From: Arachnia rubra
GTDB lineage: Bacteria; Actinomycetota; Actinomycetes; Propionibacteriales; Propionibacteriaceae
NCBI RefSeq assembly: GCF_019973735.1
Contig: NZ_AP024463.1
Span: 2,790,001 to 2,854,000, forward strand
DNA length: 64,000 bases
Direction: 5' to 3'
Every line of letters begins with the position of its first letter. Position 1 is the stretch's first letter. Made by a program: the position numbers and the translations under genes. Shown in pieces: positions 35,653 through 43,096 of this stretch. The notes beneath the pieces are model-generated. The model was not told the origin of the DNA and did not search any database. It was given only the letters and a program-made list of their open reading frames with translations.

Positions 35653-36027
35653 TTAGGAGCGGGGGCCTGAGGTTTTCGGCTGGGATCTCTTGGCTTTACG
35701 GGCCTCGGCGACTCGTTTTGATCGCGCCGGTGCCTGCCAGACCTCATTCAGCACCTCAGCCATAAGATTGAGGACTTCCTCGGAGTCCTCCGGACCTTCG
35801 AAATCGTCACTCCACAGTTCCCTAGGATCACGTGACGTCTGCCATGTAGCCACGCTCATCCGATGGCAGCCATCGCAGATGAAAGCAGCATCCGCCATAA
35901 AGGTGTTAGTCACAGAGAAGGCGTTGCCAATAGAGACAGGGTTTCCAGCGAAATCGGTCAAGTTTACACCGCTGCACCGCTCCATGTGACAACGGGCTCT
36001 GCACCAACCACACATAATCGTTGTCAT
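35653..36027 (-). CDS. Hypothetical protein with zinc-ribbon-like cysteines (DUF4145-like N-terminus)
   Basis: A 124-aa protein starting with CGWCRARCHMERCSG and a later CDGCHRMS, which could bind zinc. The layout recalls the N-terminal part of DUF4145-type proteins, which are longer, so this may be a truncated gene. Its C-terminus is a basic Lys/Arg/Ser tail ending beside the MITE-like element, which may supply the final codons or stop. No function is assigned. Confidence 0.45.
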   Translation of the reverse strand: MTTIMCGWCRARCHMERCSGVNLTDFAGNPVSIGNAFSVTNTFMADAAFICDGCHRMSVATWQTSRDPRELWSDDFEGPEDSEEVLNLMAEVLNEVWQAPARSKRVAEARKAKRSQPKTSGPRS

Positions 36028-36088
36028 ATCTCTTACCCGGCCTCCCTAGCCACACCCGCCCCGCTACGACCGTCACACGAGGCGAACT

Positions 36089-36183
36089 AAGGATATCGAG
36101 GCTCGCAAGGAACGGATGCTCACGGAAGTCCGCGCCTACCGCAGGCCGTTGTCGGTTGGCCAGGTAGCATCTATAAAAGTCTG
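36089..36183 (+). pseudogene. Remnant of a second HigA-like antitoxin
   Basis: The frame reads IEARKERMLTEVRAY, nearly the same as VEAHKERMLTEVRAY in the antitoxin at 35123. The helix-turn-helix middle is missing and the frame rejoins near the GVGQ segment (SVGQVASIKV) before a stop. It is an internally deleted duplicate. Confidence 0.6.
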
Positions 36184-36201
36184 AGAGACGGGAGCCCAAG
36201 C

Positions 36202-36441
36202 ATGCAGACATTCGATGTCGAGGACCGCTGGCCCGAGCTGTTCGCACAACTTGATGAGGCGCAACGCGACAGTGTGCGGCAGTCCCTGGCCGCTGGCTGG
36301 CACGAGGGCTTCACCCCGACCCGTGAGGACGTGGAGAACCTCACCGACTACGCCCGCGGCGCAATCGACTTCGCCGAATACCGTCGGCGAAGTCACGCTG
36401 CCGCCCGCCGGGAAGTTGGCGTGGTCACCACCGGCCAGTGA
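36202..36441 (+). CDS. VbhA-like antitoxin of a Fic toxin
   Basis: A 79-aa protein ending 1 nt before the Fic gene. LAAGWHEGFTPTREDVENLTDYARGAIDFAEY fits the helical VbhA antitoxin fold, whose inhibitory helix carries an E-G pair (here HEG) that blocks ATP positioning in Fic. The usual Ser/Thr four residues before the Glu is not conserved. A GACGGGAG site precedes the ATG. Confidence 0.75.
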   Translation: MQTFDVEDRWPELFAQLDEAQRDSVRQSLAAGWHEGFTPTREDVENLTDYARGAIDFAEYRRRSHAAARREVGVVTTGQ

Positions 36442-36442
36442 C

Positions 36443-37168
36443 ATGACACCGAGGTTCGATACCTGGGAGTCGTATTTCTACCCAGAGACAATCGATCCAG
36501 CAACCGGCTACGGCACACTGCGTAACCTCTACGGCGAGCGTGACGCCAGAGTGCTCGCACGTCTGGAGTACGTCGAAACCTCAGGACGGGCACAGCAGAT
36601 CGACAACGGCACCATAACTATTGCCAGAACCTACGACGGCGACCACATGCGAGCGATTCACTGGCACCTGTTCCAAGACGTCTACGAATGGGCGGGGCAG
36701 TACCGGAGAGTCAACATCTTCAAAGGACCAGGTCGCAGTTTCGGAGACGTCCTCACCGGTGAACTGGACCGCTACCTACACGATATCCACCAACTCATCA
36801 CCCACACCCCATGGAACCAGCTAGACCGCCACGAGTTCGTAGACCAGGCGGCGACCGTGTTCGCCTACGTCAACCAGGCCCACCCGTTCCGGGAAGGTAA
36901 CGGCCGCACATCGAAGCTGTTCATGCAACACGTCGCAGAACAAGCGGACTATAGATTCGATTACGCCCGCGTCACCCCCGAAGTGTGGAACCAAGCCTCT
37001 GGAGTGCTATGGGTTTTGTGGCCACTGTTGAAAAATGGGATTTCTAGGCTGCTTTCTGGTGTTGGCTCCATTCTTGGTGGACGTGGTTGGAGGTTTGGTA
37101 CCCTAACGCCGAGTGAAGTCGTTTCTGATTGTAACGTAACTCGATCCAGGCTGTCACATCCTTTATAG
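36443..37168 (+). CDS. Fic-domain adenylyltransferase (VbhT-like), C-terminus replaced by IS3 sequence
   Basis: The Fic core is present: YGTLRNLYGERDARVLARLEYVETSGRA, IHWHLFQDVYEWAGQYR, and the catalytic HPFREGNGRTSKLFM. Fic toxins of this type AMPylate topoisomerases. The native sequence stops at about codon 186 (VWNQAS), where the IS3 element begins at 37000. The remaining ~56 residues are read from IS sequence and end at 37168. The catalytic motif is intact but the C-terminal domain expected in longer VbhT-like proteins is gone, so activity is uncertain. Confidence 0.75.
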   Translation: MTPRFDTWESYFYPETIDPATGYGTLRNLYGERDARVLARLEYVETSGRAQQIDNGTITIARTYDGDHMRAIHWHLFQDVYEWAGQYRRVNIFKGPGRSFGDVLTGELDRYLHDIHQLITHTPWNQLDRHEFVDQAATVFAYVNQAHPFREGNGRTSKLFMQHVAEQADYRFDYARVTPEVWNQASGVLWVLWPLLKNGISRLLSGVGSILGGRGWRFGTLTPSEVVSDCNVTRSRLSHPL

Positions 37169-37880
37169 CATGTTTCCGTGTTGGGTAGATCTTCCGGTTC
37201 ACTACCTCCTTCTTGCAGGTGGCATTAAATGATTCCGCTGCGGCATTGTCGTAACACGACCCAGTTCTACCTACCGAGGCACGGATACCATATGTGTTCA
37301 TGATTTCCGCGTAATCAGCTGAGGTGTATTGCGAACCACGATCCGAATGGAAGACGGTTTCACCTCGGGTTACTGGGCAATTTCTGACTGCCATGTGTAA
37401 AGCCTCGGCAACAAGCCGGGTGCGCATATTCCCGGCGATCGCATAACCGATGATCTTTTTCGAGTAGCAATCCATGACGGTTGCTAGATAAGTGAATCCT
37501 TCCCAGGTGGGGATGTAGGTGATATCGCCTACCCATTTCTGCCCTGGTTTGTTGGCGGTAAAATTCCTTTTCACCAGATCCGGGCGGTGGTGAAGATCCT
37601 GGGCCGGGATGGTGGTACGGACCCGTTTCCGGGGCTGACAGGCCACCAAGCCAGCCCGGTGCATGAGCTGACGCACCAGCTCTGGGCTCGCGTGGATTCC
37701 CCGTTCAACCAGAGCTGCGTGGATACGTCGATACCCGTAGGTTTGCTCAGACTCGTGGAAGAAATGCGTAATTAAAATAGTGAGTTCTTCCCGGCGTTTC
37801 TGCGTCTCGGATAAACCCTGATTCCGCCATCTGTAGTAGCCGGAACGAGACACTCTGGCCCAGCGGCACATCAGATACAC
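37044..37880 (-). CDS. IS3-family transposase OrfB (DDE integrase)
   Basis: A 278-aa rve-domain transposase. HTH_21 segment HFFHESEQTYGYRRIHAALVERGI, first Asp in WVGDITYIPT, second Asp in VFHSDRGSQYTS, catalytic Glu in AAAESFNATCKKEVV. The same frame stays open upstream to about 37925 (EEYVYIHREEGSYPVYLM), so native OrfB is probably made by -1 frameshifting from orfA. The catalytic triad is intact. Confidence 0.88.
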   Translation of the reverse strand: MYLMCRWARVSRSGYYRWRNQGLSETQKRREELTILITHFFHESEQTYGYRRIHAALVERGIHASPELVRQLMHRAGLVACQPRKRVRTTIPAQDLHHRPDLVKRNFTANKPGQKWVGDITYIPTWEGFTYLATVMDCYSKKIIGYAIAGNMRTRLVAEALHMAVRNCPVTRGETVFHSDRGSQYTSADYAEIMNTYGIRASVGRTGSCYDNAAAESFNATCKKEVVNRKIYPTRKHAIKDVTAWIELRYNQKRLHSALGYQTSNHVHQEWSQHQKAA

Positions 37881-37992
37881 AGGATAGCTGCCTTCCTCGC
37901 GGTGAATATAAACATATTCTTCGCTGCTACCGGGATTCCTGCGCGAAGAAGGCCGCCGCTTTATCTCTGAACTCGAACCCTCCGTCTTCGCT

Positions 37993-38217
37993 TCACCCAG
38001 CCTCGGCCTGCAAGCGCTTGTTCTCCGCCACCTGATCCGACGAGGCTTCTACCATACCTGGGTCGGGATGCTGCTTCCGCCATATTCTCACCCAGTTACC
38101 CACAGTTTGCGGAACCAGATTGTAGGACTTCGCCACTTCCGCTATCGGCCGAGACCCCTCAAGAACCTCCGCGATGATTTGTTCTTTAAACTCTTTACTA
38201 AATTTCGAAGCCGGCAT
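37993..38217 (-). CDS. IS3-family transposase OrfA, prematurely stopped
   Basis: A 74-aa protein with the helix-turn-helix FSKEFKEQIIAEVLEGSRPIAEVAKSYNLVPQTVGNWVRIW. A TGA ends the frame after LQAEAG. Continuing past it, the same frame reads FRDKAAAFFAQESR before the normal OrfA stop at 37927, so the stop is a lesion inside the leucine-zipper region. The frameshift product OrfAB would also be cut. Confidence 0.8.
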   Translation of the reverse strand: MPASKFSKEFKEQIIAEVLEGSRPIAEVAKSYNLVPQTVGNWVRIWRKQHPDPGMVEASSDQVAENKRLQAEAG

Positions 38218-38291
38218 AGTACAGATTTTACCTCACATGTTCGAATAAACTCAGGTTTTTCACCACTGTCCACGAAACGCCGGGCACTCCA

Positions 38292-38768
38292 CTCGGCCTC
38301 GGGGGCTCGGTGTTGGTCGACGGCCCCGGGTTTGTGGAACGACAACCCGGCCAGGTGGAGCAGGAAGTGGTAGGAGGTCTCGGAGGCATAGGTGATCTGG
38401 AAGTGGGAGTCGATCCAGTTGGCGAGGTCGGGTACGGTCCAGAACTCGGCGGGTAGACCCAGCTGGCCGGGTGGTTGTTGCAGCACCTCGATGGTTTCTG
38501 CCCGCTGCTGGGGGGTGAGTTTGGAGGCGTTGAGGTTGCCAGCATGGCCGGTGTGTATTGACGCGAGTCGGGTTTCATGCCAGTCCTGTAGCCAGGTTTT
38601 GATGGTTGCGGTGGTGCGTTCTGCGAGTTCTGCCACAACCCCGATGTCCACGTTTCGTGACAGCAGTAGGATCGCTTCGGCTTTTCCTTTCATGAGTTTG
38701 TGGGGACCCTCGTGTTTGTAGTCTTGGAGGATCCGGAATTCCTCTGGAGATATCTCAACTGTTTTCAC
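38292..38768 (-). pseudogene. IS630-family transposase, N-terminal fragment
   Basis: About 158 residues of an IS630-type transposase N-terminus: EEFRILQDYKHEGPHKLMKGKAEAILLLSR, a helix-turn-helix (VVAELAERTTATIKTWLQDWHETRL) and the winged second domain FWTVPDLANWIDSHF through HLAGLSFHKPG. The DDE catalytic half is missing because the IS3 element begins at this point. Confidence 0.75.
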
Positions 38769-38863
38769 GCATCAAGGATATTACACACCCGACGGGATAT
38801 CCACCACATCCACCCGGGAAACCCGATTCCCCCGGCCGACCCGAATACCCCACAGACATCGGA

Positions 38864-39191
38864 TTTTGATTAAAGAGAGCTATAAGAGGCCGGAACAATG
38901 CCTCCGTGGACCGCTCCGCCACAGCCCGAGCAGCCTCGTCTCAATGGAGTCCGGCCTAAGAGGCCGGAACAATCCGGTGTGGCCGGAGTGGCACCATGAC
39001 GGCCCCGTCCGGTCTCAATGGAGTCCGGCCTAAGAGGCCGGAACAATGTGGCGGCGACCGGATATTCGCACGCGTGTTCGACGGGTCTCAATGGAGTCCG
39101 GCCTAAGAGGCCGGAACAATTACGCCGCCGACACCCTCCTGTCACTCATCCCTTGGTCTCAATGGAGTCCGGCCTAAGAGGCCGGAACAAT
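38864..39191 (-). CRISPR. CRISPR array, leader-distal part (4 full repeats plus a degenerate terminal repeat)
   Basis: 36-bp repeats, on the plus strand starting GTCTCAATGGAGT and containing the stem CCGGCCTAAGAGGCCGG, at 38938, 39012, 39085 and 39156. A degenerate repeat at 38864-38899 keeps only its right half (TAAGAGGCCGGAACAAT). Spacers are 35-38 nt. The repeat ends ATTGAGAC on the minus strand, as is usual for repeat 3' ends, so transcription should be leftward and the degenerate repeat marks the distal end. The IS at 39205 separates it from the leader-proximal part. Confidence 0.93.
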
Positions 39192-39204
39192 GATTGGAGA
39201 CCAG

Positions 39205-40104
39205 GAGGCTTATTCATAGGGGTGTTTTGGCTTTCCCCAGCTAACACTTTACCCGAGGGGGATGTGAGGGCGGCTTGCCCGATCTGAGATAATTCAAAAT
39301 GCAGAAAGAAAACCCTCAGATGAAAGACAAGCCGCCGCCGTGAATACTACCACAAGCCTTGACCGTGACCAGATCCTCAACCTGTGCGAACTGATCCACA
39401 CATCCCGTTCCGGAAACCTTCCCCCGGCAGGGTCCCGTGTCCTGGGCTTGTTCCGCTGTATCCAGGTCACTGTGTTGATATTGCGGCACAATCTCACCCA
39501 GGAGTTGCTGGCCGACATCCACACAGTCTCCCAAGCCACCATCTCACGAGTGGTGGCGGTCTACACTCCCCTGATCGCCGAAGCCCTCCAGAACTGGGTG
39601 CCCAGTGTGGGGGACCTCGACCCGGACCGTCAGTACATCATCGACGGTACTCTGGTGTCCTGCTGGTCGTGGCACGACCGTCCCGAGCTGTACTCAGGCA
39701 AGCACCACACGACGGGGGTGAACCTGCAAGTGGCCTGCACCCTGGCCGGACAGCTCGCCTGGATCTCCCCGCCCCTGCCGGGTAGTGTGCATGATGCAAA
39801 GGCCATCAAGGAATCCGGCTTCCTCGCAGCCCTCGACAGTCAAAGTCATATTGGAGACAAAGGCTACATCGGATTGGGGATGATCACCCCCGCGAAGAAA
39901 CCCGCCCATGGTGAACTCACCGACAGCGACAAAAGAAACAACACGACCATCAACCGCGTCCGCTACCTCATCGAACGTGTCATCGCGAACGTCAAAACCT
40001 GGCGTGTTCTACACACCGATTACCGCCGCCCCTACAACACCTTCGAAACCACAATACAAGCCGTCACAGGACTCATCTTCGCCTACAGTCTATGAATAAG
40101 CCTC
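39205..40104 (+). mobile_element. IS5-superfamily (IS427-like) insertion inside the CRISPR array
   Basis: A 900-bp element with perfect 15-bp terminal inverted repeats GAGGCTTATTCATAG (left at 39205, right ending 40104) and one transposase gene. Left of it are 13 nt of spacer-like sequence after the repeat at 39156; right of it are 35 nt before the repeat at 40140. No convincing target duplication is seen, so exact ends are uncertain by a few bases. Confidence 0.75.
39340..40095 (+). CDS. IS5-superfamily transposase (DDE_Tnp_4)
   Basis: A 251-aa transposase with an N-terminal helix-turn-helix (LADIHTVSQATISRVVAVYTPLI) and DDE catalytic residues in IIDGTLVSC, GSVHDAKAI and ERVIANVKTW. GTG start. 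The length is normal for one-ORF IS427/IS1031-type elements and the gene appears intact. Confidence 0.85.
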   Translation: MNTTTSLDRDQILNLCELIHTSRSGNLPPAGSRVLGLFRCIQVTVLILRHNLTQELLADIHTVSQATISRVVAVYTPLIAEALQNWVPSVGDLDPDRQYIIDGTLVSCWSWHDRPELYSGKHHTTGVNLQVACTLAGQLAWISPPLPGSVHDAKAIKESGFLAALDSQSHIGDKGYIGLGMITPAKKPAHGELTDSDKRNNTTINRVRYLIERVIANVKTWRVLHTDYRRPYNTFETTIQAVTGLIFAYSL

Positions 40105-40139
40105 ATGGTGACCAAAGCCGTCTTGGGCGCGAAAAACCT

Positions 40140-40969
40140 GTCTCAATGGAGTCCGGCCTAAGAGGCCGGAACAATTCGCGATCAGCAGGCGACGTTCTAT
40201 TACTCGTTGTTGTCTCAATGGAGTCCGGCCTAAGAGGCCGGAACAATGGTAGTTCATGGGTGATTTTGGACCCCGGCATACGGTCTCAATGGAGTCCGGC
40301 CTAAGAGGCCGGAACAATCACCCTCACCCGTGCTCAAGAGATGCTCACCGACCTCGTCTCAATGGAGTCCGGCCTAAGAGGCCGGAACAATTCCAAGGAT
40401 GGCCGCCACCGCCCCGGGAAGTAGGCCAGTCTCAATGGAGTCCGGCCTAAGAGGCCGGAACAATGGACAAAACTCTGGCTTGTGTACCGGCTCTACCGCA
40501 ATGTCTCAATGGAGTCCGGCCTAAGAGGCCGGAACAATTCGAAACCCAACTCGTGGTCCCCAACGTGCACCAGGTCTCAATGGAGTCCGGCCTAAGAGGC
40601 CGGAACAATCGGCTAGACCGGGGGGAGAACCGACAGTGAAAAGCAGTCTCAATGGAGTCCGGCCTAAGAGGCCGGAACAATCTGACCCTGGAATGACTTG
40701 GGCTGAGATCTCCTCGTCTCAATGGAGTCCGGCCTAAGAGGCCGGAACAATCGCAGCATCCCGAGCCACATGCGATTCTGTTTCTTCGTCTCAATGGAGT
40801 CCGGCCTAAGAGGCCGGAACAATCTGCCCAGCTGGCCGGCCAGCTGGGGATCAGGGATGAGTCTCAATGGAGTCCGGCCTAAGAGGCCGGAACAATGTCC
40901 CTTGATCGTTCCTGCCACGTCGAACGCTAGTAAGTCTCAATGGAGTCCGGCCTAAGAGGCCGGAACAAT
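40140..40969 (-). CRISPR. CRISPR array, leader-proximal part (12 repeats, 11 spacers)
   Basis: Twelve 36-bp repeats, identical by eye, start at 40140, 40212, 40283, 40356, 40429, 40503, 40574, 40646, 40716, 40788, 40861 and 40934. Spacers are 34-38 nt and all different. The repeat holds a 7-bp stem CCGGCCT/AGGCCGG with an AAG loop. The array lies next to cas2 and, by repeat polarity, is transcribed leftward away from the cas genes, with the newest spacers expected at the 40.9-kb end. Confidence 0.97.
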
Positions 40970-41141
40970 AGCTCGCCTCGGAAGGCCACCTTGACTAAGG
41001 ACTTTACCAGCACCTGCGAGCTCTCCGCACCGCCGGGTCCCATAAAACCACTCTGTTGAGTTGTCATGGGGTAAAACACCTAGTCAAACCCCTTCGAGCG
41101 CTCCCCGGGGGAGACGACATGACCGGAGGTCTCGCAGCGGC
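40970..41141 (-). promoter_or_regulatory. CRISPR leader region
   Basis: 172 bp between the last repeat and the cas2 stop contain no gene. By repeat polarity this is the leader, expected to hold the array promoter and the adaptation signals. A T/A-richer segment is present (GGGTAAAACACCTAGTCAAA on the plus strand). Confidence 0.55.
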
Positions 41142-41426
41142 TCACACCACCACGGGCCCCTCATCGGGCAACCTACGCGGTACCCCAAGCATACTGATGT
41201 CTGCGTCTTGCGGGGCGCCGAGGTCGATCACCACCACCGAATCGTAGGCGAGTGCGATCACATCACGAATGTCCCGTTCCCACATTGCGAGTTCAGCCTT
41301 GCTCAGGTCACACACGAACACCGAGTACTGGAGCCACTTCCCGTAGCCCTTCATGAGGTTGAAGGTGGCTCGCAACCGCTTGGGATCCGATATGTCATAG
41401 GAAATGAGATATCTTCGTCGGGCCAT
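41142..41426 (-). CDS. cas2: CRISPR-associated protein Cas2
   Basis: A 94-aa Cas2 with ferredoxin-like fold: RRYLISYDISDPKRLRATFNLMKGYGKWLQYSVFVCDLSKAEL, including the conserved Asp in YDI. It forms the Cas1-Cas2 spacer integrase. It begins three bases after the cas1 stop, as the last gene of the operon, next to the array. Confidence 0.95.
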   Translation of the reverse strand: MARRRYLISYDISDPKRLRATFNLMKGYGKWLQYSVFVCDLSKAELAMWERDIRDVIALAYDSVVVIDLGAPQDADISMLGVPRRLPDEGPVVV

Positions 41427-41429
41427 GGG

Positions 41430-42308
41430 TCACCTCGTCATCAATGGGGTGTAGGAATCCAGTTCTCCCGTGAAAGAAGCCGCCAGCACCCGTGCCTGAA
41501 GATCCAGCACCCTCCGGTACGACACCTGATAGCCGAACAGCGGGTGCTTCAGCTCCATTTCTAGGCGGCGTTCGTGCGCCTGGATGACGGAACGTCGCCC
41601 ATCCGCGGTCAGTGCCACCCCGAGATGTCCCCGCATGAAGCTTTTCTCGTTGATTTCGCCGTTGTTGAGGCATTGCAATGCGACAGATTCCGCCACGAGG
41701 GCGCGGAACTCCTCGGCCAGATCGAGGGCGAGGGCCGGTCTGCCGTAGCGGGGCTGGTGCAGTACCCCGAGGAAGGGATCCAGCCCCACCCCGGTCAGCA
41801 CCGCGACGAGGTCCTTCGTCAACAGGCTGTAGCAGAACCCGAGCACCGCGTTGACGGGATCGGGTGGCGGACGTCGCGCCCTGCCGTGCGCCTGGAACTC
41901 GGCCGCGACCTCGAGTCGGGGAGACAGCAGCTTGTGGAACTGCCCGAAGTACAGTCGCGCTGCCGTGCCCTCGATCCCGAGCAGCGTCTCCAAGGACGCA
42001 GCGGATTCGGTTTTCGCTTCCAGTTCCTTGAGCTGCTCCAGAATCGAATCGTCCAGCGACACCTTCGCGTTGCGGCGCAACAGCACCCGCTGGTTGTGGA
42101 TCTTTCCCCGGATCATCTGCTGCGCGAACCGCAGGCCATGGACGCTCGCCAGCACCTGCCGTCGCCTGAGCGTCACGTGACCGTTCATCGGCCCCTGCGA
42201 CCATCCGTCGAGCCAGCCCCCGTAGCTGAGCCAAATCACCACCGCGCCCCTGCGCCACAATGCCCTGAGTGCCTGGGTGGTGATCTGCACGTTTCCCACC
42301 ACGCACAC
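41430..42308 (-). CDS. cas1: Cas1 portion of a Cas4-Cas1 fusion, separated by an in-frame TGA
   Basis: Integrase part with the catalytic Glu in IEGTAARLYFGQFHKLL and His/Asp in GLDPFLGVLHQPRYGRPALALDLAEEF. It is in the same frame as the cas4 part: after the TGA at 42327-42329 the codons read LLDISQVCVVGNVQITTQ. The first beta-strands of Cas1 (RPVYVNTQGASVKVSGGRLLVAV) are encoded before the TGA. A product starting at the internal GTG 42308 would lack that N-terminal sheet needed for dimerisation. cas4-cas1 fusions are common in subtype I-G, and the joined length here (41430-43094, about 555 codons) is normal. Confidence 0.85.
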   Translation of the reverse strand: MCVVGNVQITTQALRALWRRGAVVIWLSYGGWLDGWSQGPMNGHVTLRRRQVLASVHGLRFAQQMIRGKIHNQRVLLRRNAKVSLDDSILEQLKELEAKTESAASLETLLGIEGTAARLYFGQFHKLLSPRLEVAAEFQAHGRARRPPPDPVNAVLGFCYSLLTKDLVAVLTGVGLDPFLGVLHQPRYGRPALALDLAEEFRALVAESVALQCLNNGEINEKSFMRGHLGVALTADGRRSVIQAHERRLEMELKHPLFGYQVSYRRVLDLQARVLAASFTGELDSYTPLMTR

Positions 42309-42326
42309 CTGGGAGATGTCGAGGAG

Positions 42327-43094
42327 TCACCGCTCGGCCACCGTCTCACCCTTGACCGCCACCAGCAGGCGGCCACCGGACACCTTCACCGACGCCCCCT
42401 GCGTGTTCACGTACACGGGTCTGGCGTCGGGATTCTTGACGATGATCCGACGCGGCTGCTCGCCGGAACGTTCGAGCAGATAGTTCGTCTCATCGGGCAT
42501 GCACAGCGGCGCCAGCGAGCAGCGGAGGCAGCGCGGGTCGTTCAGCAGCGGCGGGGGCGGAAGTTCCTGCGCAGCCACCTTCCGCGCCAACGCCACCAGC
42601 TCCCGCACCTCCGTCTCCGCGTCCTGCCCCACCTCGATCGAAGCCCTGTGATGCGATCCCAGATAGGAGATGTCGGCGCGGTTCACTGAATACCCGGCGC
42701 GTCGCAGCAGCACCGCCTGGGTCAGGACCTGCACCCGGTCGGCAGGCCACATTCCGCCATCCCTGGGACCGGATCCCTTCTTCATGTCCACGGGACTCGA
42801 CGATCCGTCCTCGTGGTCCACCCGGTCTATGACGGCCGTCACCCCGAGGTCCGGATCCGACAACGCCACCTGGATCGAGGTGAACGGTTTCTCCTCCTCA
42901 TCGGGCGCGGGCATCCGCCCGGAACGACGATCCGTCGCGTCGTGGGCCACTGAACCCTGGATCGTGTCGTCGTTGTGAGCCCAGCGGCCGTCCACCCATT
43001 CGAGGTGGAACAGCCGCTGGCAGTACACCAATTCGTTCAGCATCCTCGCGGGAACCAGCTGCGGTTCCGCCGAGTACTCCCCCTGCGCCGGCAT
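42327..43094 (-). CDS. cas4: Cas4 portion of a Cas4-Cas1 fusion
   Basis: A RecB-like nuclease of the adaptation module, 255 aa as translated. Start at the ATG giving MPAQGEYSAEPQLVPARMLNELVYCQRLFHLEWVDG, 2 nt after the csb2 stop. The nuclease core is ...TAVIDRVDHEDGSSSPVDMKKG, and the 4Fe-4S cluster cysteines are YCQRLF plus CLRCSLAPLC. Cas4 defines PAM and trims prespacers. The last ~40 residues are actually the Cas1 N-terminus, which shows that the TGA at 42327 interrupts a fusion gene. Confidence 0.88.
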   Translation of the reverse strand: MPAQGEYSAEPQLVPARMLNELVYCQRLFHLEWVDGRWAHNDDTIQGSVAHDATDRRSGRMPAPDEEEKPFTSIQVALSDPDLGVTAVIDRVDHEDGSSSPVDMKKGSGPRDGGMWPADRVQVLTQAVLLRRAGYSVNRADISYLGSHHRASIEVGQDAETEVRELVALARKVAAQELPPPPLLNDPRCLRCSLAPLCMPDETNYLLERSGEQPRRIIVKNPDARPVYVNTQGASVKVSGGRLLVAVKGETVAER

Positions 43095-43096
43095 GG

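Larger units (their letters stand above)
37000..38291 (-). mobile_element. IS3-family insertion sequence (1292 bp)
   Basis: Terminal inverted repeats start TGGAGTGC: left TGGAGTGCTATGGGTTTTGT, right (opposite strand) TGGAGTGCCCGGCGTTTCGT, with similarity continuing about 40 bp. The CTC triplet at 36997-36999 and 38292-38294 fits a 3-bp target duplication. The element contains orfA and orfB on the minus strand. Its two flanks are a Fic gene and an IS630 fragment. Confidence 0.8.

Noticed and set aside
39193..40115. Longer terminal repeats for the CRISPR-inserted IS (TTGG..ACCA extension beyond GAGGCTTATTCATAG)
   Set aside because: The extension has mismatches and is absent from the MITE-like relative at 35561, so the 15-bp ends were kept.
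40664..40955. Short frames spanning CRISPR repeats with recurring peptides
   Set aside because: The recurring peptide is a translation of the 36-bp repeat; spacers vary and there is no ribosome binding site.
42327..42329. Selenocysteine recoding of the TGA in Cas4-Cas1
   Set aside because: The position is a non-catalytic loop residue expected to be Arg or similar, no SECIS-like hairpin is evident, and other genes end at TGA. A nonsense mutation or leaky stop is simpler.
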